In this document: piece by piece, positions 18,351 to 26,388 of the stretch | Numbering within the stretch: position 1 is the first letter of the stretch | Layout of the letters: each line of letters starts with the position of its first letter | Assembly (NCBI GenBank): GCA_023395555.1 | Contig: JAEWYQ010000021.1 | Span: 6,263-70,262 of the forward strand | Source: Bacillota bacterium | GTDB lineage: Bacteria > Bacillota > Clostridia > Lachnospirales > Lachnospiraceae | Length of the DNA: 64,000 nt | Direction of reading: 5' to 3' | The notes under the pieces: generated by a model | Databases searched by the model: none | Seen by the model: the letters and a program-made list of their open reading frames with translations, nothing else | Told to the model about the DNA's origin: nothing | Translations under genes and position numbers: made by a program

Positions 18351-19077
18351 ATAATATTTCTCCTTTTTCTATCTTATGATTTAGCATTTCAAGCGACCGC
18401 CGGTATCCATTTCCATACTTTGAAAAGGAAACCGGATAAAGCTCCAATTGGTCCAGGATGCGGGAGAGCCACAGCGGCATGGCATACGGGAGTTTGATCT
18501 CCATCAGCCGTTCCCCCTGCTGCAGCAGTGGATTTCCCCATATCCCGTATTCCAGCCAGAGCTCCTGCTCCCGCCACAGGATATCCCGGTCAAAGGTGAT
18601 TCTAAGCCGGGAATCCTCCATGCCGTACATGGCAGTTCTCTGATAAGAGATGTACATGGAGGGTTCTATCTCCTTATAAAACCGCATAAACCAACCAATT
18701 TCCTTCATGATTTGAGAGGGTTGTTCCATGGGCTTTTGATAATACAGATACTGCTCCGCCTGGCTCAATTCCAGCTTCACCCGCCTCTTATATACGATGC
18801 CCTTGTATTTCTTCTTCAGCTCTACGAAGACCTTGTCATCCTCTCCGGGAATACCGTAGCTGCGAAGCCGGAGCTTTTCTTTATAAGCCGGTTTCTCCAG
18901 GGAGTTCCTGATTAATAAATGAGTTGGCGTATCAAAGTAAATATTGCATATGGCGGTCTCCCCATATTCATCCACTGCCATCCTATCCTTAAGGCACTGC
19001 CGGAGCAGCCGGTATTTTATCTCGCTAACCAGATATTTTTCTTCATAACGTTGGAAGGTTCCTTGATATTGCCCCAT
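18343..19077 (-). CDS. VTC domain protein (polyphosphate polymerase-like)
   Basis: 244-aa protein with the VTC/CYTH-like tunnel fold. Visible family features are RYEEKYLVSEIKYRLL (residues 10-25), IYFDTPTHLLIRNSLEKPAYKEKLRLRSYG, VELKKKYKGIVYKRRVKL and RITFDRDI, a set of basic and acidic residues that in VTC4 and related triphosphate-tunnel enzymes bind nucleotide and polyphosphate. It has no membrane segment; the partner DUF4956 protein could supply the membrane part. Activity as a polyphosphate polymerase is inferred from the family. It is the first gene of a three-gene operon downstream of a repeat-rich promoter. Confidence 0.85.
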   Translation of the reverse strand: MGQYQGTFQRYEEKYLVSEIKYRLLRQCLKDRMAVDEYGETAICNIYFDTPTHLLIRNSLEKPAYKEKLRLRSYGIPGEDDKVFVELKKKYKGIVYKRRVKLELSQAEQYLYYQKPMEQPSQIMKEIGWFMRFYKEIEPSMYISYQRTAMYGMEDSRLRITFDRDILWREQELWLEYGIWGNPLLQQGERLMEIKLPYAMPLWLSRILDQLELYPVSFSKYGNGYRRSLEMLNHKIEKGEILYA

Positions 19078-19137
19078 CCTGTCCTCCTTTCACGCATGTT
19101 CTGCGCCTGTTCCTGTGTCGTTGGTTTCTATATGCAT

Positions 19138-19193
19138 ATTGTAAAGGGGCAACCTTAAAGGAACTTTAAAGCGAACCATAAAATAACTTTAAA
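19138..19193 (-). promoter_or_regulatory. Promoter with four response-regulator-type repeats
   Basis: On the minus strand, heptamers TTTAAAG, TTTATGG, TTTAAAG and TTTAAGG follow at 11, 12 and 11 bp, and the last lies 9 bases before the -10 box TACAAT (19138-19143). The same heptamer pair with the same 9-base distance to the -10 box precedes the adjacent response-regulator gene, so this is most likely its binding site. Confidence 0.7.
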
Positions 19194-19249
19194 TTTATAA
19201 GGGGATGAAAGTATGAGCAGGGAAATAAGAGATATCCGGGAAATCACAT

Positions 19250-19299
19250 AAAAGGTGCCCTTCAGAAAACCGGGTATCCGGCTGAAGTGCACCTTTTTA
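19250..19299 (-). terminator. Terminator of the two-component operon
   Basis: A long stem (arms about 19251-19265 and 19283-19297, read as GGTGC-a-CTTCAG against CTGAAG-g-GCACC) followed on the minus strand by TTTT. It separates the sensor/regulator pair from the VTC operon, which then needs its own promoter. Confidence 0.8.
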
Positions 19300-19328
19300 A
19301 ATTTATTTTCTAACATTAATCCTTTGTA

Positions 19329-20558
19329 TTATAAAATCACCGTAAACACTACTGACCTGCCGTCATTGCTGTGGATACTGATCCTTCCGTGGTGAGCTTC
19401 GACAATGGATTTCACCATGGATAAGCCAATCCCATAGCCTCCTGTTTCCCTGGACCTGGATTCATCTGCCCGGTAAAAACGGTCAAAGAACCGGTCTAAA
19501 TCCTTGGTTTCTACATGCTCCGCCGTATTATAAACCTCCAGCTTACTCCCCCTCTTATATGGAGAAAGACTGATCCGGATCACTCCCCGGTCATTGGAAT
19601 ATTTCATGGCATTGTCCAGCAGAGCGGACACCAGCTGCTCTATACAGCCTTCATCTCCGTGAAGAAGGATATGGGGAACAACATCAATATCCAGTTTTTT
19701 ATGCTGGCTCTCAGCCACGGCAAGAAAGGATGCGGCAATGCTTTGAACACATTGGCTCATGTCAAAATCCTGATAGGTAATCTCAATATTTCCCTCCTCC
19801 ATTCTGGAGAGAAGCAGCAGGTTTTTCACCAGCTTGTCCAGGCGGGCGGTCTGATTGCGGATGCTGGTGATCCATTCGTTCTCACCGGAAGTCAGTTCCA
19901 GGACATCGGCATTAGCTGAAATAATTGCAAGAGGGGTCTTGATCTCATGTCCGGCATCCGTGATAAAACGCTTCTGCTTCTCCATGTTCTGGACGATGGG
20001 ATGAATTGCCCTTTTGGAAAACACGGACACCAGAATAAACACCAGCAGCAAAGTTCCCAATGCCACCCCGCAGGAGGTGAGAAAGAAATACATCACCATC
20101 TGCATCTGGTTTCTGACGTCAAGGAAAATAATCATGGAACCATCCGGAGTATCAATGATCCGGTATTTATAATTTCCCTTATACCCGGAGGTCCTCTTCA
20201 AATCCAATACCTCCTCGGCATAGTCCAGGGCATCTCCTGATCCTACCGCGGAAATATGGCTGGTATTGATCTCTTCCACTTCTTTTCCTTCATCCAGCTT
20301 GACATAAAAATATCTGGTCTGAAATTTGGCCTCCTCATTCATCTCAAAGCTCGGCCGTTTGTCCCTGGGAGGCTCCATACCCCGGTCAAATTCAGGGAAT
20401 TTTCCCTTGTTCTCAGATAACATCTGAAGAATTCTGCCGGCATCCAGATCCGTCCGGTAGAAATTGATGATATTAATTGCTCCTACCAGCAGTACCATGA
20501 CCAGACACAAGGAAGCCATGGTAATCATAATGAACTTTCGCTGTAATTGATTAATCAT
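19329..20558 (-). CDS. Sensor histidine kinase
   Basis: 409-aa membrane kinase. One membrane segment is at residues 10-30, an extracellular domain of about 120 residues follows, then a second segment (MVMYFFLTSCGVALGTLLLVFILV). The phospho-acceptor is His204 (DAGHEIKTPLA). ATP-binding boxes are N (LLDNAMKYSNDRG) and G (RETGGYGIGLSMVKSIVEAH). Its first codon overlaps the stop codon of the regulator gene (ATGA). The extracellular domain has no recognised ligand. Confidence 0.93.
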   Translation of the reverse strand: MINQLQRKFIMITMASLCLVMVLLVGAINIINFYRTDLDAGRILQMLSENKGKFPEFDRGMEPPRDKRPSFEMNEEAKFQTRYFYVKLDEGKEVEEINTSHISAVGSGDALDYAEEVLDLKRTSGYKGNYKYRIIDTPDGSMIIFLDVRNQMQMVMYFFLTSCGVALGTLLLVFILVSVFSKRAIHPIVQNMEKQKRFITDAGHEIKTPLAIISANADVLELTSGENEWITSIRNQTARLDKLVKNLLLLSRMEEGNIEITYQDFDMSQCVQSIAASFLAVAESQHKKLDIDVVPHILLHGDEGCIEQLVSALLDNAMKYSNDRGVIRISLSPYKRGSKLEVYNTAEHVETKDLDRFFDRFYRADESRSRETGGYGIGLSMVKSIVEAHHGRISIHSNDGRSVVFTVIL

Positions 20559-21247
20559 TCATTTTCCTCCAAAGCATCCTCTGCCTGCAAGGTATAGCCA
20601 ATTCCTCGGACTGCCTTCAGCTTCCTATTGGCGCCCAGGGACTCCAGCTTCTTTCTGAGGTAGGATACATATACCCATACCACATTAATCTCTGCTTCTG
20701 TGTCATAGCCCCAGATCTTTTCCATGAACTGTTCCGTAGAAATCAGGCGCTTGGGGTTGTTCATCAGCATTTCCAGCATCTGAAATTCCTTGCTGCTCAG
20801 ACGAAGGCTGGTATCGCCGTTGGATAATTCATAGTTCTCCCTGTTGAGACTGAGATTCCCCATCCGAATTAAATTCGGGGTAAATTCAGCCTTGCGCCTT
20901 GTCATGGCCCGGACCCGCGCCAGCAGCTCTCCCATGGCAAAGGGCTTGCTGAGATAATCATCGGCTCCGGTATCCAGCCCCTTAATCCGGTCCTCAATCT
21001 GGGATTTTGCGGTCAGCATTAATATCGGTGTATGAATCCCCTTTGCACGAAGCTCCTCCAGCACCTCTAATCCGTTTTTCTTCGGCATCATAATATCCAA
21101 TATAATACCGTCGTAATTCTGGGATAAGCCGTAATCCAGGGCATCCGCTCCGTCATAAACCACATCAACGGAATAATTATTATGCTTCAGAATCGCCACT
21201 AATGCATTGGACATCTCCCGTTCATCCTCCGCCAACAGAATTCTCAC
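20555..21247 (-). CDS. OmpR-family response regulator
   Basis: 230-aa regulator. The receiver has acidic pocket EDE (residues 7-9), phospho-acceptor Asp51 (IILDIMMPKKNG), Thr in MLTAKS and Lys in LSKPFAMGEL. The C-terminal winged helix (LSSKEFQMLEMLMNNPKRLISTEQF ... VWVYVSYLRKKL) is OmpR type. The start is a GTG at 21247 after GGAGGTGG. It probably activates its own operon and the VTC/DUF4956/lipoprotein operon. Confidence 0.93.
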   Translation of the reverse strand: MRILLAEDEREMSNALVAILKHNNYSVDVVYDGADALDYGLSQNYDGIILDIMMPKKNGLEVLEELRAKGIHTPILMLTAKSQIEDRIKGLDTGADDYLSKPFAMGELLARVRAMTRRKAEFTPNLIRMGNLSLNRENYELSNGDTSLRLSSKEFQMLEMLMNNPKRLISTEQFMEKIWGYDTEAEINVVWVYVSYLRKKLESLGANRKLKAVRGIGYTLQAEDALEENE

Positions 21248-21274
21248 ACTTCCACCTCCTGACCAGTTTCTTTC

Positions 21275-21307
21275 ATCATATCACAAAAACCTTAAATATA
21301 CTTTAAA
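21275..21307 (-). promoter_or_regulatory. Autoregulated promoter of the two-component operon
   Basis: TTTAAAG and TTTAAGG on the minus strand at 11-bp spacing, followed after 9 bases by the -10 box TATGAT (21275-21280). There is no good -35 box; the repeats replace it, as expected for class II activation by an OmpR-type regulator. Confidence 0.65.
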
Positions 21308-21312
21308 GAAAA

Positions 21313-23358
21313 TCAAAGAAACTGTCTTTCATGCTTTTGGAAAAAGTCTACCCGGGGTTCCAGATATTTAAGCTCATGGGAATCAGGATCGGGAATTAAC
21401 TCCTCCAGAGTGTGAAAGATATATTCCCAGCTCCACAGCCCCTCCCCGATGCCCAGATATTCCTGTATCATCTCACATCCGGCAGGCGCCATGGGATGCA
21501 GCAAAGCGGTAATCGTGCGAACCGCATGGAAGGTATCGATCAGCACCTGTTTTCTGAGCTCATCCTCCCCTTCCGTTTCGGCGATCCGAATCTTGTTCAC
21601 CCAATATTTATTCATGCTGCGGATATATTGATCCAGAAGATCCGTAACCCGGTGAAACTCATGGTTGTACATATGCCTCTCATAGGCCAGAACAGCTTCC
21701 TTTGCTTCCTCCTGTATCTCCCGGCTCACTTTGCCCCGGGGGATTTTGGAGGAATAATATTTCTGGGAGGTATAGAAGCAGGACCGCACCAAACGGTTAA
21801 ATACATTAGTCAGCAGGTTGCCCTCCTTTAATACCGTATCCTGTCCGGCCTCCTCTGTCTCCATATACATCCTGGGCCGGAAGCTGGCGCTGTCCGAAGC
21901 CAGGCCAAGACTGAGGAAATGCATCCGAAGCTGCTCCGGAGTATAATGATCCAGTAATTCTAAAGCCATAGGAGGCTTGACTGCCGAACTGCTGCTGGCC
22001 TTTTTATCCATGAACAGAACATGGTTGTTGGCGATCAGATGAGGGAGGGTAATATCCCCTTCCCGGGGCAGGATGCCCGGCTCCCCGGACTGCAGCGCCA
22101 TGAACATAGCCATTTCCGCTATTCCATAGAAATAGATATTATCTTCTCCGATAAATTGATATACTTCTGCTTCCTCGGAGCACCACCATTTCTTCCATTC
22201 CTCCTCATCCCTGTCTTTGCTTTCCAGATAAGCTTTGGTAAATGAGAGAGGGGCCCAGAGGGATTCCGGCCATACCCAGAAGGTAAGCTGATCCAGCCCT
22301 TCCTTTTCCGGGACCGGGACACCCCACTCAATATTCCCGGTGAGGCGGAAGGGAACCAGGGTCTTGCCGGTTCTATAGTTGATTCCCATTTCACTGAGCT
22401 GCTTTCGGGCAAGCTCCCGGTCCTCCAGCCGGTCAAATACCAGGGTGACGGAGCTCTTATTCCCTTCCTCCAGACACTCATGCTTCGGAAAATCAGTTAC
22501 CTCCTCCTTTTCCATTGTTCCCTCCTTTTTAGAGGTATCCATTTTAGAGGTATCCATCAGACCACAGGCTCTGCCCCATTGATTTTTCTTCACATAGATT
22601 ACCGGCTTCTTCAGAAATTCTTCCATGGCGCTCAGCTGATATCCTCTTTCGTTGGAATGCTCCCTGAGATATGCCAGCCTTTCCGACAGCAGCTCCTGGA
22701 AATCCTCCAGACGGAAATACCAGTTGGACACCTGTCTGACCTCCGGGATTTCGCCGGATAGGGTGCTCCGGGGATTTATTAATTCAACCGGCATGTATTG
22801 GTGCCCCAGGGAGCATTCATCCGCATAGCCCTTTTCCGAAGCACAGCCCTGGATCGGGCATTGGCCTGCCACCTGCCGCCCATTGAGCAGCATCTTATAA
22901 ACCGGGTCAAAAAATTGAGGAGTTGACAGCCGAGCCAGATAGCCTTTTTCATATAGAGCCTCGAACGCCTCACAGGATACCTGCGCATGAAGCTCCCCGC
23001 TCCTGCCCAGCGCTGATGTCCCGTAGAGATTCAAGCTGATCTGATAGCGTTCCAGAGCCTCTTTCTGTTTCTTATGATTCTCCAGCACATATTCTTCAAT
23101 TGTCAGTTCCGTATTCGTCTCTTCCTTCCGCTTGCGGTAGCTCTCTAAGATCGGCGATCCATAGCAGTCCGTTCCCGATACGAAGATCACATTCTCCTTC
23201 CCAATTCTGTCTCTTAGAAATCTGGCGAACACATCTGCGTGAATGAACACTCCGCCAATATGTCCAAAGTGAAGCTCCTTGTTGCCATAGGGCATTCCTG
23301 CCGTTATCACCGCTCTTTTGGGAAAGGATGGCCTTTCTCCCTTTTTTACTTTTCTCAT
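21313..23358 (-). CDS. metG: Methionyl-tRNA synthetase, atypical
   Basis: 681-aa class I aminoacyl-tRNA synthetase of the Met type. The first signature is HFGH (residues 30-33, in the context VITAGMPYGNKELHFGHIGG), a Cys-rich knuckle near residue 165 (CPIQGC ... DECSLGH) follows, and the C-terminal helical anticodon domain carries NVFNRLVRSCFY. The KMSKS loop is degenerate: KASSS at residues 453-457 replaces it, losing the second lysine. A charged insert near residue 270 contains a tandem MDTSK. It sits under a T-box with a likely AUG specifier, which supports methionine specificity. Whether it is the main or a second MetRS of the cell cannot be told here. Confidence 0.85.
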   Translation of the reverse strand: MRKVKKGERPSFPKRAVITAGMPYGNKELHFGHIGGVFIHADVFARFLRDRIGKENVIFVSGTDCYGSPILESYRKRKEETNTELTIEEYVLENHKKQKEALERYQISLNLYGTSALGRSGELHAQVSCEAFEALYEKGYLARLSTPQFFDPVYKMLLNGRQVAGQCPIQGCASEKGYADECSLGHQYMPVELINPRSTLSGEIPEVRQVSNWYFRLEDFQELLSERLAYLREHSNERGYQLSAMEEFLKKPVIYVKKNQWGRACGLMDTSKMDTSKKEGTMEKEEVTDFPKHECLEEGNKSSVTLVFDRLEDRELARKQLSEMGINYRTGKTLVPFRLTGNIEWGVPVPEKEGLDQLTFWVWPESLWAPLSFTKAYLESKDRDEEEWKKWWCSEEAEVYQFIGEDNIYFYGIAEMAMFMALQSGEPGILPREGDITLPHLIANNHVLFMDKKASSSSAVKPPMALELLDHYTPEQLRMHFLSLGLASDSASFRPRMYMETEEAGQDTVLKEGNLLTNVFNRLVRSCFYTSQKYYSSKIPRGKVSREIQEEAKEAVLAYERHMYNHEFHRVTDLLDQYIRSMNKYWVNKIRIAETEGEDELRKQVLIDTFHAVRTITALLHPMAPAGCEMIQEYLGIGEGLWSWEYIFHTLEELIPDPDSHELKYLEPRVDFFQKHERQFL

Positions 23359-23393
23359 AATCTTCCCTCCTGGTTATTTGTTTAATTTTTTGT

Positions 23394-23776
23394 ACAAAAA
23401 AAGTCCCTACAGTATTCCTGTAGGGACGATAGATTCATCGTGGTGCCACCCTGTTTCATTAATATGTCGCCATATTAATCTCATCGGGTACCTTAGATAC
23501 CCTGGTCCTGTAACGTGAACCCACGTCATAGCATCATCCGATCCTATGGTAAAATCAATCCTGCCATAATAGAACCAATCCTGCAAAACGCAGAACGGAT
23601 ATCAAATGCAGAACAGATACCACAAAAATCCGAATCCGTATGAAGCTCCAAGGCTTGTTTCATTACCCTTCCTGTCATTCCGTCTCAGCACCCGGAATTC
23701 TCTGTAGACCGCCCCGGTAATTACTCTCCTCTTCTCAACCATTCCTGCTATTAAATTAACTGACAATTCTATAGTA
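23394..23776 (-). ncRNA. T-box riboswitch leader of the methionyl-tRNA synthetase gene
   Basis: The leader has all main T-box parts. The T-box sequence AGGGTGGCACCACG is at 23439-23452; the terminator is a perfect 10-bp stem (23403-23412 with 23418-23427) followed by a T tract; the Stem I apical region reads CAGAGAATTCC then GGGTGCTGAGACGG around 23680-23705. An ATG lies in GGTAATGAAAC just after Stem I's 3' side and is the likely specifier codon for tRNA-Met. Uncharged tRNA would favour the antiterminator and switch the synthetase gene on. Confidence 0.9.
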
Positions 23777-23782
23777 TCCCTT

Positions 23783-23811
23783 ATTATATTCATATCATCC
23801 GCTTCTGTCAA
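23783..23811 (-). promoter_or_regulatory. Promoter of the T-box / MetRS transcript
   Basis: Consensus TTGACA (23806-23811) and TATAAT (23783-23788) on the minus strand with a 17-base spacer, starting just after the LysM gene ends. Transcription should start near 23776. Confidence 0.85.
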
Positions 23812-23830
23812 GGAGGAATTTTCAGATCCG

Positions 23831-24238
23831 TTAATCCCGTTGATCCCGCGGGGCGGCAGCCATTGCCGCCCCCGGTTCCAAAGCCTGGCTGACGGCTTCT
23901 GTATAATAGGGAACAACAATATAGTTCCCCGGATGAATTACATCTGAAACCATTCGGTTGCTTTCCTTGATCTCCCGGATGTATTCGTTCATGTCGGAAT
24001 ATTCATCGGTATAATACCGGGAAGCAATGCTCCATAGCGTATCGCCCTTCTGTATCTCAACGCAGGTTACCAGCTTCCTTCGGTCACTGTTTCTCTGGGC
24101 CGTTACCGTCTTCGTAATAAATAATATGGAGAAGGCCAGCACGATCAGCAATATCGCTGCACCTGCCATCCATATTCTCTTCTTGTTCATCTGATAATAG
24201 GCGCTGCTTTCCGTAAAATAATTTCCCCTTCTCGCCAT
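23831..24238 (-). CDS. LysM domain protein, YneA-like
   Basis: 135-aa protein with one membrane segment near residues 24-45 (WMAGAAILLIVLAFSILFI) and an extracellular LysM domain (about residues 60-110: CVEIQKGDTLWSIASRYY ... VIHPGNYIVVPYY). The start is ATG 24238 after GGGAGGAT. The layout (N-terminal anchor, LysM, divergent from lexA, promoter overlapping a LexA box) matches YneA, the SOS-induced cell-division inhibitor of Bacillus. The division-inhibitor role is inference from this context, since LysM proteins also have other wall functions. Confidence 0.82.
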   Translation of the reverse strand: MARRGNYFTESSAYYQMNKKRIWMAGAAILLIVLAFSILFITKTVTAQRNSDRRKLVTCVEIQKGDTLWSIASRYYTDEYSDMNEYIREIKESNRMVSDVIHPGNYIVVPYYTEAVSQALEPGAAMAAAPRDQRD

Positions 24239-24351
24239 TGCTCTATCCTCCCAATCATTATATATACCAATGACCCTTCCGCTCATAGCTTCCCTTTGCC
24301 AGGGAAGGGATACAATTCATCTGTTCTTCCCCAAAAACAGAACATACGATA

Positions 24352-24463
24352 CGAACACTTGTTTTATATTCTTATTATAATTATCAAACATATGTTTGTC
24401 AATAGGTTTCGAACATATATTTTGTTTTACAAACATTTTTTCGTTTTTCAGAACATAAGTTTT
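24352..24463. promoter_or_regulatory. Cluster of LexA (SOS) boxes between lexA and the YneA-like gene
   Basis: Boxes of the form RAAC-N4-RTTT occur at 24353-24364, 24386-24397 (within a perfect 14-bp palindrome CAAACATATGTTTG), 24411-24422 and 24451-24462. One lies in the spacer of the minus-strand promoter, one just past its start, and one over the -35 box of lexA. This predicts tight, shared SOS control of both genes, including lexA itself. Confidence 0.85.
24374..24402 (-). promoter_or_regulatory. Promoter of the YneA-like gene
   Basis: TTGACA (24397-24402) and TATAAT (24374-24379) on the minus strand with a 17-base spacer; the palindromic LexA box occupies most of the spacer. Confidence 0.8.
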
Positions 24464-24490
24464 GCGTTTTTATAATTGGTATGCTATAAT
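24462..24490 (+). promoter_or_regulatory. Promoter of lexA
   Basis: TTGCGT (24462-24467) and TATAAT (24485-24490) with a 17-base spacer; the LexA box at 24451-24462 abuts the -35 box, consistent with autoregulation. Confidence 0.7.
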
Positions 24491-24605
24491 GGGAATAACG
24501 TAAGGAAATTCAAGCCAGCTTGCAATTTCCGGATATAGCAGAGCAGATTTTGGTTCATGCGTTAATAATAGAAACAGTTAATCGGGAAATGGAGGCTGAT
24601 ATTTT

Positions 24606-25223
24606 ATGGGTTATGGCAGAATAAGCAATAAGCAGAAAGAAATACTGGAATATTTAAAATCTCAGATTATTAATAAGGGATACCCGCCGGCGGTGCGTGA
24701 GATCTGTGAGGCCGTCAGGCTGAAGTCCACTTCTTCCGTCCACTCTCACCTGGAGACCCTGGAGAAGAACGGTTACATACGCCGTGATCCTTCCAAGCCG
24801 CGTGCGATTGAGATTATAGACGACGAGTTTAACCTGACAAGGCGTGATCTGGTGAATGTACCCATTATAGGCACCATCACTGCGGGCCAGCCGATCCTGG
24901 CGGTTGAGAATATTGAGGGTTACTTCCCGATTCCCGCCGAGGTTATGCCCAATGAAGAGACCTTCATGCTGAAGGTCAAGGGTGAAAGCATGATTAATGC
25001 GGGAATCTTTAACGGGGATAAGGTATTGGTGCAGAAGCAGTCCCATGCCAAGAACGGGGATTATGTAGTGGCATTGATTGAGGATGAGGTTACGGTTAAG
25101 ACTTTTTACAAGGAGAATGGCTATTACCGCCTGCAGCCGGAGAATGATACCATGGAACCCATCATTGTGCCGGATCTGAACATCCAAGGCAAGGTAATCG
25201 GCCTCTTCCGCATGTTTGGCTGA
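24606..25223 (+). CDS. lexA: LexA, SOS repressor
   Basis: 205-aa repressor and self-cleaving protease. The N-terminal winged helix covers residues 1-70 (YPPAVREICEAVRLKSTSSVHSHLETLEKNGYI). The cleavage site is Ala93-Gly94 (TITAGQP), with catalytic Ser128 (KGESMINAG) and Lys165 (VTVKTFY). GGAGG lies ten bases before the ATG. RecA filaments formed after DNA damage trigger cleavage. The gene is autonomous, divergent from the YneA-like gene and followed by a bidirectional terminator. Confidence 0.97.
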   Translation: MGYGRISNKQKEILEYLKSQIINKGYPPAVREICEAVRLKSTSSVHSHLETLEKNGYIRRDPSKPRAIEIIDDEFNLTRRDLVNVPIIGTITAGQPILAVENIEGYFPIPAEVMPNEETFMLKVKGESMINAGIFNGDKVLVQKQSHAKNGDYVVALIEDEVTVKTFYKENGYYRLQPENDTMEPIIVPDLNIQGKVIGLFRMFG

Positions 25224-25287
25224 AATAAATGAGACGCTTTTTAACGGCTGTGTCCTATGGAAGATTTTTAATTCAATAGAATTCAAA

Positions 25288-25333
25288 AAACCACGGTATG
25301 AAAACATCATCAATTGATTTCATACCGTGGTTT
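25288..25333. terminator. Bidirectional terminator between lexA and rsfS
   Basis: A 16-bp perfect stem (25288-25303 with 25318-25333) with a 14-base loop. It stops lexA from one side and the obg-yhbY-nadD-yqeK-rsfS transcripts from the other; the minus strand has a run of six T. Confidence 0.85.
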
Positions 25334-25356
25334 CCGTATCCAGTTTACTTTTTCAC

Positions 25357-25734
25357 TTAATTCACAGCATCTTTTTGACTTTGATCAAGCTGTTCCCTGG
25401 TGACAGTTTTTCCGTCTCTCCAGATACGCTCCAGATTGTAGAACAGACGGTCTTCCTTGGAAAATACGTGCACAATGACATCGCCGTAATCCATCAGAAT
25501 CCAGCTGGCGCTTCTTACCCCTTCGATTCTCTTGGGTTCAAAGCCCTCCTTGCCCAAAGTCTCCTTTACTGAATCCACAAGGGCATCCACCTGGGAGGAG
25601 TTCGAGCCGTTTGCAATGATAAAATAATCTGCAATGATGGAGATATCCTTGATCTCAATCACGGTGATATCTTCACCCTTTTTCTCTTCCAGTGCATGGT
25701 AAGCCAGCTTAACCATTTTCTTTGAATTGTCCAT
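25357..25734 (-). CDS. rsfS: Ribosome silencing factor RsfS
   Basis: 125-aa Iojap/RsfS protein that binds ribosomal protein L14 and blocks subunit joining when nutrients are short. Family motifs: DITVIEIKDISIIADYFIIANGSNSSQVDALVDSV and SWILMDYGDVIVHVFSKEDRLFYNLERIW. AAGGAG precedes the ATG. It is the last gene of the block nadD-yqeK-rsfS, an order conserved in Firmicutes. Confidence 0.95.
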   Translation of the reverse strand: MDNSKKMVKLAYHALEEKKGEDITVIEIKDISIIADYFIIANGSNSSQVDALVDSVKETLGKEGFEPKRIEGVRSASWILMDYGDVIVHVFSKEDRLFYNLERIWRDGKTVTREQLDQSQKDAVN

Positions 25735-25783
25735 AACATTCTCCTTTCTTTATTTCATCCGTCCATAGGTTTTTCGATATAAA

Positions 25784-26371
25784 TTATTGAAAATCTCTAT
25801 TCCGCCTTGATTTATAATATGCATAGGTATCCGCCGTAGTCTGGTCAATTACCTGATTTGCTTTCGTTTCCTCCAAATAGTTTAAGGTGCTTTCCAGTAT
25901 CATAAGAACCGCCTGATCCAAATCCGAATAGGCCAGTCTTCTGACCTCATCCATTCCAGGCAGGGGCTTTCGGAAGGGCTCAATGTAATCGGCGGTGAAT
26001 ATTATCTTCTCCAGAAGGCCCATAGCCGGTCTGCCTGTAGTATGATAGGTAATGGCATCCAGAATCTCCTGGTCTTCCACCTCGTAATTTTCCCTGGCCA
26101 ATACCGCTCCCACCTTGCCATGGAGCAGATAAGGGCTTAAGGCCTCGGCCCGGGATACCGGCAAATGATAGAGTTCGCAATAATACAGCAGCTTCCCGTC
26201 GGGCAAATTCTTAGCACAGTCATGCAAAATCCCGGCAATTCCGGCCTTCTCCATATCATAGCCGTAGATTACCGCCAGATCACAGGCCACTTCCTCAACA
26301 CCCAGACTGTGAAGATAACGTGTCTGCTTTAAGGTATTTTTCATGCAGTCCCTCAGATCATCCAATTTCAT
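25784..26371 (-). CDS. yqeK: YqeK family HD hydrolase
   Basis: 195-aa HD-domain phosphohydrolase. Metal ligands are visible in RYLHSLGVEEVA, GILHDCAKNL, LLHGKVGAVLA and AITYHTTGRP. YqeK proteins hydrolyse Ap4A symmetrically; that activity is from the family. GGAGGATG lies before the start. It sits between nadD and rsfS, the usual Firmicute order. Confidence 0.93.
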   Translation of the reverse strand: MKLDDLRDCMKNTLKQTRYLHSLGVEEVACDLAVIYGYDMEKAGIAGILHDCAKNLPDGKLLYYCELYHLPVSRAEALSPYLLHGKVGAVLARENYEVEDQEILDAITYHTTGRPAMGLLEKIIFTADYIEPFRKPLPGMDEVRRLAYSDLDQAVLMILESTLNYLEETKANQVIDQTTADTYAYYKSRRNRDFQ

Positions 26372-26388
26372 TCCCGTTCATCCTCCGG

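Noticed and set aside
23602..23919. A 105-codon minus-strand frame upstream of the MetRS gene
   Set aside because: It overlaps the LysM gene end, the promoter and Stem I of the T-box; the RNA features explain the sequence.
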